Of a stretch of 64,000 bases of DNA, positions 24,401 to 37,953 are shown piece by piece. The notes beneath the pieces are model-generated. The model made no database searches, was not told where the DNA came from, and saw only the letters and a program-made list of their open reading frames with translations. A program made the position numbers and the translations under genes. The stretch lies in the NCBI GenBank assembly GCA_033026295.1, contig CM065182.1, positions 14,446,001 to 14,510,000 on the forward strand, given 5' to 3'. Positions within the stretch are counted from its first letter, which is position 1; each line of letters opens with the position of its first letter. Origin of the DNA: Channa striata (Eukaryota; Chordata; Actinopteri; Anabantiformes; Channidae).

Positions 24401-27400
24401 CATCTTTACGTGTAAATGTTGATGCATAAATCTCAGTAGACCAATAAACGCAACCATTAAAGCCTGTGTAGACATTGTAGTTCTCTATATCTATCAAATA
24501 CATCCCATCTTCTAATAAGGCAGAAAAGAAGGTAACTTAGAGGCTTCCAATACTCTCTTGTCATTGTAAGTTTGTGCTCTGTACTGCTCTGAAAGTCAGT
24601 TACGTAGAACACACCTCAGCAGAGCAACTTCCCAAGAACCATTCCTTCAGGGGTCTGGAAAAAGTTCATCAGGTCCATTTTATCGTTGAAATCCGCATTT
24701 AAATTTAAGGATGCTCAGTTTTATGAATTGTAGAACACAAGTATAAAAGAAACTCGTGCAAACTTATCCGAGTGTAAGGATACATCAAGGTTTGCCTGTA
24801 TTGACCCTTAAGCGAAGCATAATTCTTGCTTAAGGGTTGGTGTTGACAATTTACTTTATCTTTGCTTTTATTTTTCAATCTCTACAAAATCTTACAATAT
24901 AACGATGAAGGGATTACTAATTTTAGTTAAACTACATGAAGCTAGTGTATTTTAGGGACTTATTTCTGTGAGAAAGTGAATATTCTTCGTAACTTTTCTT
25001 GAAATGAAAAGCAAAGCAATTTAAGCTACCATTCAAGGAGCATGTCAGTCAGAATGACATTTTAAAGCATATGTTACACTCATTTCATACATTTTGTGTC
25101 TGTTGCTTCCTGTAGTCTCCAGGACCTCCAGCGAGCTCGGACCTCCTCCCATTCGCGAACACGCACACTTCCTTCAGCCCTACAGTTTGCCTCCTCGCTC
25201 CTACTGCCCCGTGGTGGCATCCACGAGGCCTCCACCTTCGACGACACATCAGAGGGAGCAGTTCACTATTTCTATGATGAAAGTGGTGAGTTAGTGGTCC
25301 TGACAGTTAGTGGAGTGTGCAAGCAATAATAAAATGCATTTTATACCAGTTAGATATTGAAACTTGGAAAAAAAGTTAACCCTTATTTGTTTTAAAAATG
25401 TCTTCCTGTTCTATACTCTTCCTCCTGTGTTTATGGGTTGTTCTTTTCTGTTACAATAACACACAGTAACATTTATTAATTTAACCAAATGCATATTGTT
25501 GTTATAACAGGAGTAAAGAGGTCCTACACCTTTGGGCCTGCTGGAGGTGGTTATGAGGACCCAGTTCAGTAAGTTGTGAATTTTTATTATTATTATTATT
25601 TTAATATAACCAGTTGCTTGTTTTAAGACTATAAGAGTTCATGTTGGAAAACAATGCATGTCTAATCCTATTACAATTTTCTGCTTGCAGGGAAAGGGAG
25701 AGACAGTCCCAGTCTTCAAGCTTCACCTCTACTGAAGTCCAGGAAGGGGCACCAGTTCTGACCATGCTCCAGCCTAGGCCTGTGGTTTTACAGGGAATGC
25801 AGGTGCGCAGAGTGCCTCTGGAAATGCCTGAGGTTAGCAGCCTTTTATGTTTGACGTGGCAAATGATCTTAGCTAGAATGTCCTGTAAATAAAGAATGTC
25901 CTGACAGTCACAAATTGTTGTTTTTATTATTTTAAATTTGCCACTCATTTCTTGCCCCTACCTAGTTTGATCTGGATCACGAGTCTCTACAGGAGTCCCA
26001 AGAAAATACTCTGATGATTGAGGAGAAAGCCAAACCAAAACAGTACTATCGTTTTTGGGTGCTGCCAGGGAAGTGGCTGAGGGTTCGATATGATCGATTG
26101 GCTCTTCTGGCCTTATTGGATAGGTAAGCTGGACCGTTTGACTGTTGGCACAAATGGATTGGAGATGCTGCCTGTACTTTTATGTTATTAAAGCAAAACA
26201 ATCTTTGGCTTTAAAATAAACTGCAACCTGTCTCTAAACGAGGACATTTCACACTAAAACACAATTCTTTCCCATGCAGATAATCTAAATGAAAATATTT
26301 TTCATCAGTGTATTAAGAAAAGATACTTCTAGATATTTTTGAATATTAATATTTTTAACTCACTTAGGTTCTGTAATTTACTCCTCAGCAGGACCTTAAG
26401 GTCATGTCACACTTATTTCTATAAGACTCTAAACTCAACAAAATATATAAAAATGACTATTACTCTGGTAAATAAAACCTTTTCTCCTACAAGATGCATT
26501 TTAACATTATGGTTTGGATTTTGCTTGATGGTGGATTAAATGTAATGCTCATATGCCTCTACTGATCAGTTTGTTTGTTTTTTTTTATCCAATATAGTTA
26601 TGGAATTTATACAAAAAAAAGTTTTTCAGATATGAATATCTTTGCATTCTGTGTCCAGGAACCGGCGTGTGGGTGAGAATGTGTTTGCTGTGGTGCTGGC
26701 CAGTCTGGTGGCCTTCCTGGGGTTCCTACTTCTGCTCCAGGGTTTTTTCAGGGACATCTGGGTCTTCCAGTTCTGCCTGGTCATAGCCAGCTGCCAGTAC
26801 TCTCTGCTGAAGGTACCTTACCTCTGGATTTCATTAGCAAATAGAACTGGTCTTTTTATTTATTTATTCGTTTTAGTCTTATTTGAAGTTGTCTTAAGGG
26901 TTTTTTCCTGACTTAAAATGCAGCAGAGGTGGTATTCTGATGATATGCACGCATGTACATCTACATGTACTGAAACATATATAAAGTAAATAAATGTTTA
27001 ATCTATTATTTATGTATTTTAGTAGAAAAGAACAGTTAAAGAAAATACTGTTAGTCATGATCATTTTTACTTTTTGAACTTTTTTATGTTAGTTTGGAAT
27101 GTCTACAGCATGACAGCTTTAATTGTTGTGGAGGCCCACTGAATGCAGTATTAGGTCCAGGGCTCAAAAACTTTGCACTTTCCAATATTAGGCAGATGAA
27201 ATTAACAGAAACAGCCACTCATGAAAATGTCTTCTATGAGTATTTTTTTTTGTTTGTTTTCTTTTTTACATGCCACAGCATGCCTGAATGATTATGGAAC
27301 TGGAACTGAACCTGAAAAAAAGGTTGAGGTTGAGTTTTATTTGGGAGCCTAATTGGTAGTCACAACCTGCAGCGGTAAACTAAAAATTAGTTCATCTAAA

Positions 27401-30400
27401 TCTAAACGTGTTTGAGCATCATCAAAGAAATGTGCTAAAGATGCTCAGAATATAAAGTAAAAATCAAATAAAAATACACTCCATACAATTGGTATACAGC
27501 AGATAATATAAACAGTTAATTAACACACTACACATTAACAGCCCACCAACTTTGGCGTGTTGTTTTCCAATAGCTTCTTGCTCCAAATGCTGAAGGTCCA
27601 GATATAGAACCTGAACCATTGACCTGATTAATATGATTAATTTCCATGTTTAGCATATACCTCACATCAGTTTGACTGCTGATAGGAACTGCAGACAATG
27701 ACTTGCAACAGCATCAAAATGCTAGCAGAAATCTGCTAGCTAAAGGTTTTAGCTTACACCTTTACTAAAGGAGAAACAGAGGCACCTAATCGCTCAAATC
27801 CATGAAAGCAAAAAACACAATCTGGGGATGTAACGTTTGCATGTGTGCACTGTTTTAACACAGGTAAGCCTTGTACCCCATCACACTTTGAAGACAAAAC
27901 AGTAAAAAATGGTGGGCAAGTGATATTGGGGTTGAAAATCAAAATTTGGATTTTAAAGAAAAGACAACTTGACCTAATACTGTGGTCAAAATATTTTTTG
28001 TTCACTTTGTACCTGTGTGTGACAACTATTAAGCTTCATTTCCTACATCTGTGTTTTAGAGTGTACAACCAGATGCAGCTTCTCCCATGCACGTGAGTAG
28101 TGGTTTCATCTGTATATACTAGAATGTCCTTTAACAAAAACTTGAAAAAATTGTTATTGTAGCATAATTGTGATGACTACTTTTTTTTAGCCTGTGGTTT
28201 TTTTTTTAATAGGGCCATAACTGGATCATTGTGTACAGTCGGCCAGTCTACTTCTGCTTGTGCTGTGTGATGATCTGGATATTTGATCTATCTGGACGTT
28301 TGGGAAGCCTGCAACCCTTCTCTCTCTATGGTGTCACCTTCTTCTCTGCACACTTCCTGCTCTGTGTCAGGGATGTGCTTATTGGTTAGTTTTATAGATA
28401 TATTTGAGTAATATATTTTCAGCATTTTGTTGGTAATTTATTTGGTGGTATTTAACATTTTTGTGGGTTTTTTGTTTGTTTGTTTTTCTGGACCACAGTG
28501 TTTGCCTTGTGTTTCCCGGTCATTTTCCTGTTTGGGTTGCTACCTCAGGTCAATACCTTTGTGATGTGTCTGCTGGAGCAGATTGACATGCACATTTTTG
28601 GGGGAACTGGTAAGAAAAGTTCAAAACCGACAGTTTGGTGATGCTTAGAAACTGCACATGCAAACTTTTCTTTAGGTTCACATTGATGTTTTCTCGCTCT
28701 TTCCTCAGCCACTACCAGCCCCCTTTCATCTCTGTTCAGCCTCATACGCAGCATGTTGGGGGCTGCTCTGCTCTACGGACTTTGCCTCGGTGCTATCAAC
28801 GTGAGTGGAACAGACTCTGTACATGGACATATAGGTGTTACCATGTGTCAGACAAGCTGTACTGACTTGATTGGGCTGCGTTGTTTTCAATTTCATTGTT
28901 ACATTAGGCGCCGTGGGGGGATGCCCATGTGCCAGTACTGTTCTCTGTGTTTTGTGGCCTACTCCTGGCCTTATCATACCACCTCAGCCGCCAAAGCAGT
29001 GATCCCACCATCTTGTGGTCAGTATATTGTTTCACATTGTCTACAAAAGCCTTTAATCCAAAAATCTAGTTTTGTCATCCATGATAGATGCACATAAATG
29101 CAATTTTTTTCCACCACGAAGTGTTAACTTTTTAGGGTTTCACATAACAGCAGAATTCTGTTCTGAGCACGGCCAAAGTGCAGGTGATCTACACATGCTA
29201 GTGAGCCTGAATGCATCATCTCTAGGCACTGATGTGAGGGGCTGTGAAAAAACCAATCCAACATCAAAGAACTAGGCGCAACAAATGCCTTTGGGTTGCT
29301 TCATGTTGCCTTCCCCTGGCATAACAAGTGGCACTTTTTACAGTGTTTTCATGTTTCCTCCTTTTATGTTTTTTATTACCACTTACACCAGGTCACTGGT
29401 CCGCTCTAAGTTATTCCCAGAGCTGGAGAACCGAACTCCAGAAGAGCCCCCCGTGGAAATTAAGGATCCTCTTCCTGAGAAACTGCGGAACTCTGTGGTA
29501 ATCATTCTTCATTTATCTTCCCAGGCTGACAGTATTGTTTTCATTAACGATATTTTGAAGTAAACTCTTTGCCTCTCACAATTTTATTGTAGAAAGAGAT
29601 TCTCCATTCAGACCTCGTCATGTGTCCCCTTATGGCTGTGATAACGTTCGCCATAAGTGCTAGCACAGTTTTCATTGCTCTTCAAGTAAGTCAAAGTAGT
29701 GTTAGTTTATTTTTTTTTTAAATAAAAAGTTTAAATATTTAAAACTAGAGTTTGTAATCCTATTCATACTACATCTTCCTCAGTATATCAGTGACAAACC
29801 AATTTCAAATAAATGGCTTCATTTTCACCCTTGATCCACAGCCTGCCCTTAGCTTTGTCTTGTACATCCTGGCTGGAGTTGTAGGCTTCATCACACATTA
29901 CCTCCTGCCTCAGCTCCGCAAACAGCTGCCATGGTTCTGCCTGGCTCACCCCGTGCTGCGCTCCAGAGAGTACAGTCAGTTTGAGGTCCGAGGTGAGTGT
30001 CCCCATTGCTCTTTTTATATTCACACTCAAACAAAAAGCTGCAAGTGCAAGAAAGATGATACAGGACCATTATACAGTAAGTCTTTCCACTAAAATAGGA
30101 ATACTTAATAAGATTTAAACTAAAATGTCTACAAGAGCTTTATTTGTTTCACCTTAAGGCAGTTTTGTAAGTGTAAAATAACTTCACACTGCATATAAAA
30201 GAGTGCAGCCTGCTTGCTCACACCTTGCTTTCTTGCACCGAATATCGCTTTGAGCTGATCTGTTTCCAGAATTTATTAAAAGTTAGGAATATTATCAATA
30301 AAACCCCATCCCACCCATTTTCTAAACATCTTTAAGCATCTTAAAACGTTTTTCTATAATTTTCCACAGCTTTGTAGAGCATTTGGACTATGGATTTCTT

Positions 30401-33400
30401 CACATGGTGTTTTTATCTCTGTTTCCTTCAGATGCTGCTCAGTTGATGTGGTTTGAAAAGCTGTATGCGTGGCTTCAGTGTGTAGAGAAATATTTCATCT
30501 ACCCGGCTGTAGTGCTGAACTCCCTAACAACAGAAGCTCGAACTGTGGGCCAGAACCATAAAGAACTGGACATCTAGTAAGCCTTTTCACATTTATTTCT
30601 CCAAATTATTTAATATCCATACAGTGTATGTTCTGTACACTGTTAGTTACGTGTGTGGTAATTATAGAAGATAAAACTAATAAGAAGTTTGAACCTGCCC
30701 CATTTGTATTATATTTTTCATGCCCCAGTTGTAATATCTTCCCTCACTTTTGACTGTTTTATCCCCTCTTCCACTGTAGACTGTTCAATCTGCTGCTTAT
30801 ATATTAAGTGTCAATGACTTCCTCTTTCTCCACCCCTCTAGCAGCCGAGCTCTCTTCATCTCAGTAGCAGGAATGAAGTTGTTGCGTTCATCCTTCTGCG
30901 CCCCATCGCAGCAGTATGTCATGCTGTGCTTCACCACGCTCTTCTTCCAGTTTGACTATCCACGCTTCTCTGAGACCTTCTTAATCGACTATTACTTTAT
31001 GTCCATTCTCTTCAGCAAGGTTAGAGCAAACAACCATATATATACATCAGTTTTATATTTTCTACTTCAGAAGCTTTTTATCCATAGTGGACAACTAAAT
31101 GCAAATCTTTGTTGTTTCTTTTCTTGTGTTTGTGGTGTGATTTTTACTTGTCCATTGACTTCTCAGATGTGGGACCTGTTGTACAAGCTGCGCTTCGTTT
31201 TGACTTACATTGCCCCTTGGCAGATCACCTGGGGCTCAGCTTTCCACGCCTTTGCTCAACCCTTTGCAGTGCCCCGTATCCTTAATAATACTAATAATAC
31301 ATAAATTGCTTCAGTACATTCTCATACAGTACCGTTTCACAGCTGTAAATCTCAAACAGTCTTACTATATAAACTGAAAATTATACTTTTTTTGCAGGGG
31401 TTCTTGTAATTTATCACACTTTGTTGTAGAAGACCACTGTTCAATTAAAATATCCTTAACTCACCTTACTTTAGATTCTGCTGTACTTTTTGTTCAGGCC
31501 ATCTTTTCTGCTATCTTTTCCACCCCTCTCAATCCTGTCCTAGGCAGTGCTGTATTTGTGACCTCATACACTAGACCTGTAAAATTCTGGGAGCGAGACT
31601 ACAAGTATGTGTTTGATAAACCTATTGGTGCAAGTGTGAAACTTCAGCTCTTGAAGTCCTAGTATAAAGTATTTCCAATTATGTCTAATGCTCATTTGTC
31701 GTGTTTGTAGCACTAAGCGGGTCGATCACTCCAACACCAGACTTGCCACTCAGTTAGACCGCAACCCAGGTAATGCCTCGTTGTTCTTTCACCATTTTAT
31801 AATTTCTCAATTTGGAATTATTTATTTTTGCTCTGAAATTATGGTGACAGGTTTCTCTTTTCTTAAAGGGGCTGATGACAACAATCTAAATTCAATTTTC
31901 TACGAGCACCTGACACGCTCGCTGCAGCATAGCTTGTGTGGAGACCTGTTGCTCGGTCGCTGGGGAAACTACAGCACCGGCGACTGCTTTATCCTTGCCT
32001 CAGACTATCTCAACGCTCTGGTGCACATCATTGAGATCGGCAACGGTCTGGTCACTTTCCAGCTGAGGGGTCTAGAGTTCAGAGGTGTGCAGCAGGGAAT
32101 GATTGGAGCTGACAGTGTTTTGAGTTACTAAAATGAGCTCAGTTTAAGTTGTTTGCCTGTTGGCTTTAAAATGTCACTTTGTTAGTTGTCAAGTGTATTC
32201 ACAGAATAGCATTTAGTCATAGAGATCAGGTAGTTGTAGCTCAGTCGGTAGTATTTTTGTAAAGCGTGTCAGTGGACAGTATTACTGTGCGCTATGAAAA
32301 ATACTGCTTTTAAATCCCACTTACAATCTTAATTTGTCATTGCTCATCTGTACATGTATGTATACATGCATACATATTAATTTATTAAGTCTATATGTAT
32401 ATATTTTTTCTATTATAGGAGCGAGTTTTGTGTTGATGGTTGTCCAGAACAAAGATAAATTGTTTTATATGAAAGCCCTTTGCTTGTGCAGCTGATCATG
32501 TGTTTCACATGTCTCCAGGTACGTACTGTCAGCAGAGGGAGGTAGAGGCCATCACAGAGGGGGTGGAGGAGGATGAGGGCTGCTGTTGCTGTGAGCCTGG
32601 CCACCTCCCCCATGTGCTGTCATTCAATGCTGCCTTCGGACAGCGTTGGCTGGCATGGGAAGTGGCCGCCACCAAGTACGTTCTAGAGGGCTACAGCATC
32701 AGCGACAACAATGCCGCCTCCATGCTGCAAGTGTTTGACCTTCGTAAGATTCTCATCACATACTATGTCAAGGTAAGCCACAGCTGCTCTTTTGGGCGGG
32801 GTTGGGTTGCTGTTTTTGCATCATCATTCTTGTAAAATATTTTTGATAGTTTTTAGCGGCTGCTGTCTCACAATATTACCAGCGATGTTTTTTTCTCTGT
32901 GTACAGAAATAATTTAGATTCTGTTTGATTCCTTGAACAGAGCATCATCTATTATGTGAGTCGATCATCAAAGCTGGAGGACTGGCTGACAAACGAGACG
33001 ATTCAGGAAGCTCTACGGCCTTGCCTTAGTCCAAACTACGTAGACAGTGACCCCACCTTCAACCTGAACATCGATGAAGACTATGACCACAGGGCCTCTG
33101 GAATCACCTCCTCCTCATTCTGCATGGTTTACCTGGACTGGATTCAATATTGCAATAGCAGGCGCCAAACGGTTAGCACCTACACAACATTTACATCACC
33201 CATAAGTCTGGGTCGTTTCTGTTGTCTTTTTTTTTTGCATGTACTAGCTCTTATATTATGATCTTTGTCTGATTTGTAATCAGATGTAATCTGCCCACAT
33301 TTATCCAAAGACAGCAATACCGTAGAGTACAACCATACAAACATTACTCAGCAAATGATTTAAATAATCGGAACCTTTTGAAGCTGAATACAGGAAATGG

Positions 33401-36400
33401 ATAGGAAAATTAAAGACCCAAACAGGGTTCTGCATTTGTCTAAATGTGATGAAATGTTATGCCAGCTGGTATTACGGCCCCTTCTCTGATTGTCTGGAGG
33501 TGTGCTCTCCAGCTTCAACAGTGGCCAATGGGAACATATTCTGTTGAGTATCATTCTGTTATGTGGGCTATGATTGAATAGGCCCTGCTGGCAGCCTACT
33601 GTAAATAAAACAACAGTAGTTACAGAATGAAGTGATCTGTAAAATTGGAAAATTGTAAAATTTGATGTTAAATTTTAAGGAAGATAACATGCTGTGCAAC
33701 AGTTAAGATTTCAATGGGATGTTTTAGGCCAGGAAGATTATTATTATAAGATTTCAGACATGAACTCTAGAGAATCTGAGGAGGCTCAGGTCCAGAGATT
33801 GTCTAGAGTTTCCTTTGCTGACATGCAGCCAACATTGAGAGAAAGTCTGGGCAACATGCGTTCTCACTTGTGAAAAATACATTGTACAATGGGTAACGGG
33901 AGGTGCTTTGAGCAAGGCCAGGACATGATGCAAAAACAAGGCTGTGTTTTCCTCGATGGTAATGAAGCACGACACTACCAATTTATTAAATCTAAATTTA
34001 CTTACTTTACATCTAAACATTTTATTATCTGTTTATTGACTAAATGTATTTAGATGTATCCATAGTATTAGTATGACTTTATATTCAACTGTTTGTAATT
34101 GGCCAGTTTTACGGCAGTCGCAGGAAAATGACGTCATCAAATGCCCACTCGATCATGGTGAATCCTCCGGAGTATTACCTCCTCCGTTCACACATGAACT
34201 CCATTAGAGATAATCCAGACTTTGCACTAGGGAGCTGGCTGGAGAAGATCCAGCTAATGTCAGGGTGTTAGTGTTCACACATACACTCCCTCTGGATAAA
34301 GTCTGGTTTGTATCTGGATTCCAGTGCATTTGTAAAAGAGGCTTAAGTAAGTTAGTTTAACTGCAACCCAGATAAATGCAGCAGGTCACAGCTATGCTAA
34401 TTTTAAGATCATCAGGTAGTTGGTGTTTCAAGTACTTTTAATGCCCTGTCTAGCTCCTTGCCAGGTGGCAGCTTAAATTAATACATGAATAGTATTTGTA
34501 ATATTTGTATTTGTTATACAATACATTGTGTATTTGAACAGTAATCTCAACTTCTCTATTGTGTTTTAGCCTGTGAGTTCTGAAAGAGATTCTCCACTTG
34601 TCAACCTTTGTTTTGGGTTGTGTATCCTGGGAAGAAGAGCGCTAGGCACAGCCTCTCACAGCATGTCTGCAAGGTAGATCCACTGTGCCGTACAACCACA
34701 TCTGTTACTCTGCCTCCATCACTCTGAGTGCCAGCAAGAGTTCTAATGGTTTATCTGTTTACAGCTTGGAGCCTTTCCTCTATGGCCTTCATGCACTGTT
34801 CAAAGGAGACTTCCGCATCACGTCTCCCAGAGATGAATGGGTGTTTGCAGATATGGACCTGCTGAATCGAGTCGTGGCACCAGGAGTGCGGATGTCCCTC
34901 AAATTGCATCAGGTAGCATTTCTTGTAGCAGAAGAAAACAAGCTTGAGATCTTGAATAATGATGTCGAGACCTCAATTGATACCAAACCTGTACCGTTTT
35001 CTCCAGGACCATTTTACATCTCCGGATGAGTATGAGGATCCTATGGTTCTGTATGACGCCATCACTGCCAATGAAGAGAAGATGTTAATATCACATGAGG
35101 GTGACCCTGTGTGGCGCAGCGCTATTCTAGCAAACATGCCTTCGCTGCTGGCATTGCGACACATTATGGATGATGGCAGCGATGAGTACAAGATTATCAT
35201 GCTTAACAAGAGGTTCCTCAGCTTCAGAGTCATCAAGGTCACAGCTCTTCCTGTCTTATCTAGGGCTTTTTGTTTTACCAATCTTCATAATTGTTGTAAT
35301 GATTTATTGCTTACTTGCTCTCATTTTTCTTTGGGGTGAAGCTGCTTTTTCCATCCTGGACCAGATTTATAGTCAGCCAGCTCCTGAAGTGTCTATGTGC
35401 TCACCCCTACAGGTCAACAGAGAGTGTGTGCGTGGGTTGTGGGCTGGCCAACAGCAGGAGCTGGTTTTCCTGCGCAATCGTAACCCCGAGCGTGGCAGCA
35501 TACAAAATGCCAAACAAGCCCTGAGGAATATGATCAACTCCTCATGCGACCAGCCCATTGGCTACCCAATCTACGTGTCCCCTCTCACCACCTCATACGC
35601 TGGAGGGCACAGCCAGCTTCGGTCTGTGTGGGGAGGACCTGTCAGCCCCCACAACATTTACACCTGGCTCATCAGCAGCTGGGACAGGTACATCAACGAG
35701 TCTCTACACGTGGGTCTGCCAGGGACGTTGTGTTAGTGTAAAGATCTAATATGCGCCTCTCTGCAGGTTACAGAAGGGCTGTGGTGCTGGCTGCAACAGT
35801 GGAGGAAACATTGAGGACTCAGACTGTGGAGGTGGCTCTGCCTCCATCTCCACCAACCCAGCCATTCACACCACCCAGAGTACACCAGCGTCTAGTCTTC
35901 CCCAGCCACACATCACCACTGTCCAGCCCTCCATGGGTAAGACCAGAAACCAGTCACTTCCTGTTAAACCAGTAATATTTAGTGTGATACACTTAGAGAC
36001 ACACTTATTAAAAACGTACCTATCGGGTACAAATAATTAACGTGTCTTGTCTTGCCCTCCAGGTACTGACAACCCTGTAGGTCCTACCCAGAATTGGCCT
36101 CACCACCCCCAGCCACTTCCATTGACTCTGCTCAGCCAATCAGAGGGCAGAATGGAGACAGGACTGCTCACATCTCTGCAGCGTACCTCCTCTATCCAGG
36201 GGTTGCTGGGCCAGCAGTTATCCAGCTCCCAGCTCTCCTTCAGCAGCTCTGTGGCTCAGCCTTCTCTTCCAGGCCCAGAGCGCTTCTGTCCAGCGAGCCT
36301 CCTGGAGACTTCGGGGCACAGAGCGGGCCAGCGGGCTGGCCTCACTCAAGGCAGCGGGCTACACTACGACAGCCACTTTGGCAAGTGGAGTTTTTCTAGC

Positions 36401-37953
36401 AGGAAGGGCTTTAACGGACCAGCTGTAGTGGATGGGGAAGGAGGAACAGTACAGACCATACGCACACAGGTGAGGACGCTGTCACCATCTTACTGTTTGT
36501 TTATGATGCTGTAGTCCGTGTGATGTTTACAACATAAGATAAAATGTTGATTTAAAAAAAAGGTTTAAACCTACTGATTCTAACACTCACTCAGCTGAAC
36601 AATCAACGTGAAGTGGTTGCAAAAGTTGTTGGTTTAGCAAATCCAACAATGACACAGCCATCTGACAAACACGTTTGGTGGAGCTAAACTTAATCAACAG
36701 TGCAAGTTTATCTCACATTCTGACCTCAATCAATCTATGCATGACCTTAACCGCTCATCCTTTTCATGGTTTTGGGGGGCTGAAACTCATCCCCGTCATT
36801 CGGTGAGAGGCGGGGTACATCCTAGACAGGTCATCCATCCACCTCAGGGCCAAGACACACAGATGTCTCACTCACATTCACCCCTATGAGCAATTTAGTC
36901 CCCGGTTAACCCAACATGCATGTCTTTAGGCTGTGGAAAATAAACCTCAGTACCCAGAAACCTGCGCACACATTCGGACCTGTAATTCTTTCCCTTGCAA
37001 TTGCTCAGCTGCTAGTTCATTTTGTAACAGTTGGTTAATTTATCGACCAAAACATTAGGCAGCAATAATTGTATAACCTGTTAACTGCTATGAGGTCTTT
37101 TTAAGAAACTTGCCAATATTTATTGGTTTTGTGGAGATTTTCTGTCCTTCCAAATAAACAAAGCATTTAGAAAATATTGCTCTGAGTTCTGGAAATGCTA
37201 CCTGCTGACATTTTTTAGATCAGTGATGAATGCATTCATGGAGAAAACAAACTAAGATGCCTTTGTTGTGTCAACATGTTTTTGGATGCTAGGGCTGAAC
37301 ACAAATCTTTACCCCACCTACTGAAGAAGTGCGGGCTCTGTTTTCTCTAATCAGACTAAAGTCATTGTGATTAAAGGGAGTTACTTGATACATTTTTATT
37401 CTGACTGGACAGATTTTCGGTTTATAGGCTGTTAATCTAATTATGGGGGGAATATTTGCGTCCATGTTTGATCAATGCCCAATGTTTGTTATTGTGTTGT
37501 TGCCTTTTTCTTTTGTCTCTTTAAACCTCCCCCGACCATTCAAGGCAGATGTAGTAAATTGGTGCGGTATAAATAAAATAGAATTGTGGTTTATGTCTTT
37601 ACTACAGCTGAAAGGTATTGGTTTGAAATTTATTTCTGACAAACATGAACACAAACAGGAAGTGAGCTAAATCTAGTTAGATGCAATGCTTTGTCAGTCC
37701 TCACTACACTTGTGTGAATTATACTTGACTGGCTTTGTTTTTCTTTCGGCTTTGATTTTCCGGCTTGAATTTATTTTTTCCCCGGTCTTGTGTTTTCCAG
37801 CCTACTCCCCCTGCACCCCTACAAGAGGCCAGTCCAACACAGGATCCTCTGGGAGCCACTCAGACGATGGATCCAATCCTGCTGTCTGCCGGGGACCCAC
37901 TCACCCCACGAGATGAATCCACAGAGCTGCCTTTACTTGAGCACCTGCGTTAA
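18333..37953 (+). CDS. pcnx3: Pecanex-like protein 3, complete
   Basis: This is a multi-pass membrane protein of the pecanex family, whose founder acts in Notch signalling in Drosophila. The 35 exons join in frame to 2285 codons: 18333-18485, 18738-18946, 19064-19169, 19344-19383, 19554-19649, 19779-21542, 24225-24354, 25116-25285, 25511-25568, 25691-25832, 25966-26123, 26659-26812, 28060-28092, 28213-28384, 28499-28609, 28709-28800, 28908-29017, 29392-29497, 29593-29685, 29842-29992, 30432-30576, 30842-31019, 31167-31275, 31475-31604, 31711-31769, 31869-32084, 32519-32772, 32941-33171, 34570-34673, 34765-34912, 35007-35237, 35413-35687, 35767-35936, 36063-36469, 37801-37953. The start MGSQALQILRQGVWASLTGG is the family N-terminus. 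Exon 6 is a long Ser/Asp-rich disordered region. Exons 12-24 carry the membrane helices (VLASLVAFLGFLLLLQGF). Exons 25-33 are the conserved C-terminal domain (TKRVDHSNTR, LHALFKGDFRITSPRDEW, NPERGSIQNAKQALRNMI). Wording matches PCNX3 over PCNX1. Exon 7 could instead start at 24231. Confidence 0.96.
21422..21451 (+). repeat. Pure (CAT)10 tract coding ten histidines
   Basis: Ten uninterrupted CAT codons in pcnx3 exon 6 give His residues 750-759, preceded by Arg and followed by Gln. Uninterrupted triplets in a disordered region are prone to length change. Acidic runs (21045-21071) with Ser clusters occur in the same exon. Confidence 0.95.
21543..24224 (+). other. pcnx3 intron 6, 2.7 kb
   Basis: This is an AT-rich intron with no exon-like frame. 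The piece at 23230-23250 (AAGCCACAGCATTAATAC) resembles the terminal repeat of the Tc1 family seen at 4285-4768 and may be a solo end. Nothing else was recognised. Confidence 0.5.
32231..32330 (+). repeat. Possible decayed tRNA-type SINE piece
   Basis: TAGCTCAGTCGGT at 32237-32249 is a good box A, and a weak box B (CTTTTAAATCCC) follows near 32308-32319. It lies in pcnx3 intron 26. It is degraded and short; the relation to the copy at 14480 is a suggestion only. Confidence 0.35.
33172..34569 (+). other. pcnx3 intron 28, 1.4 kb
   Basis: No coding sequence is supported here. The part 34095-34345 looks like a fish interspersed repeat: a GACGTCA-containing start, two GTTCACACAT motifs about 100 bases apart, and two TCTGGAT phrases. 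The family name is not known to me. Confidence 0.4.
36725..36985 (+). repeat. Common teleost interspersed repeat
   Basis: The string of phrases CCGCTCATCC, GAGAGGCGGGGTACATCCT, GACAGGTC, CACATTCACCCCTATG and ACATGCATGTCTTTAGG appears in the order I recall from a very abundant fish repeat found in introns and flanks. The copy is diverged and lies in pcnx3 intron 34. Class (LINE or SINE tail) is not assigned. Confidence 0.65.
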
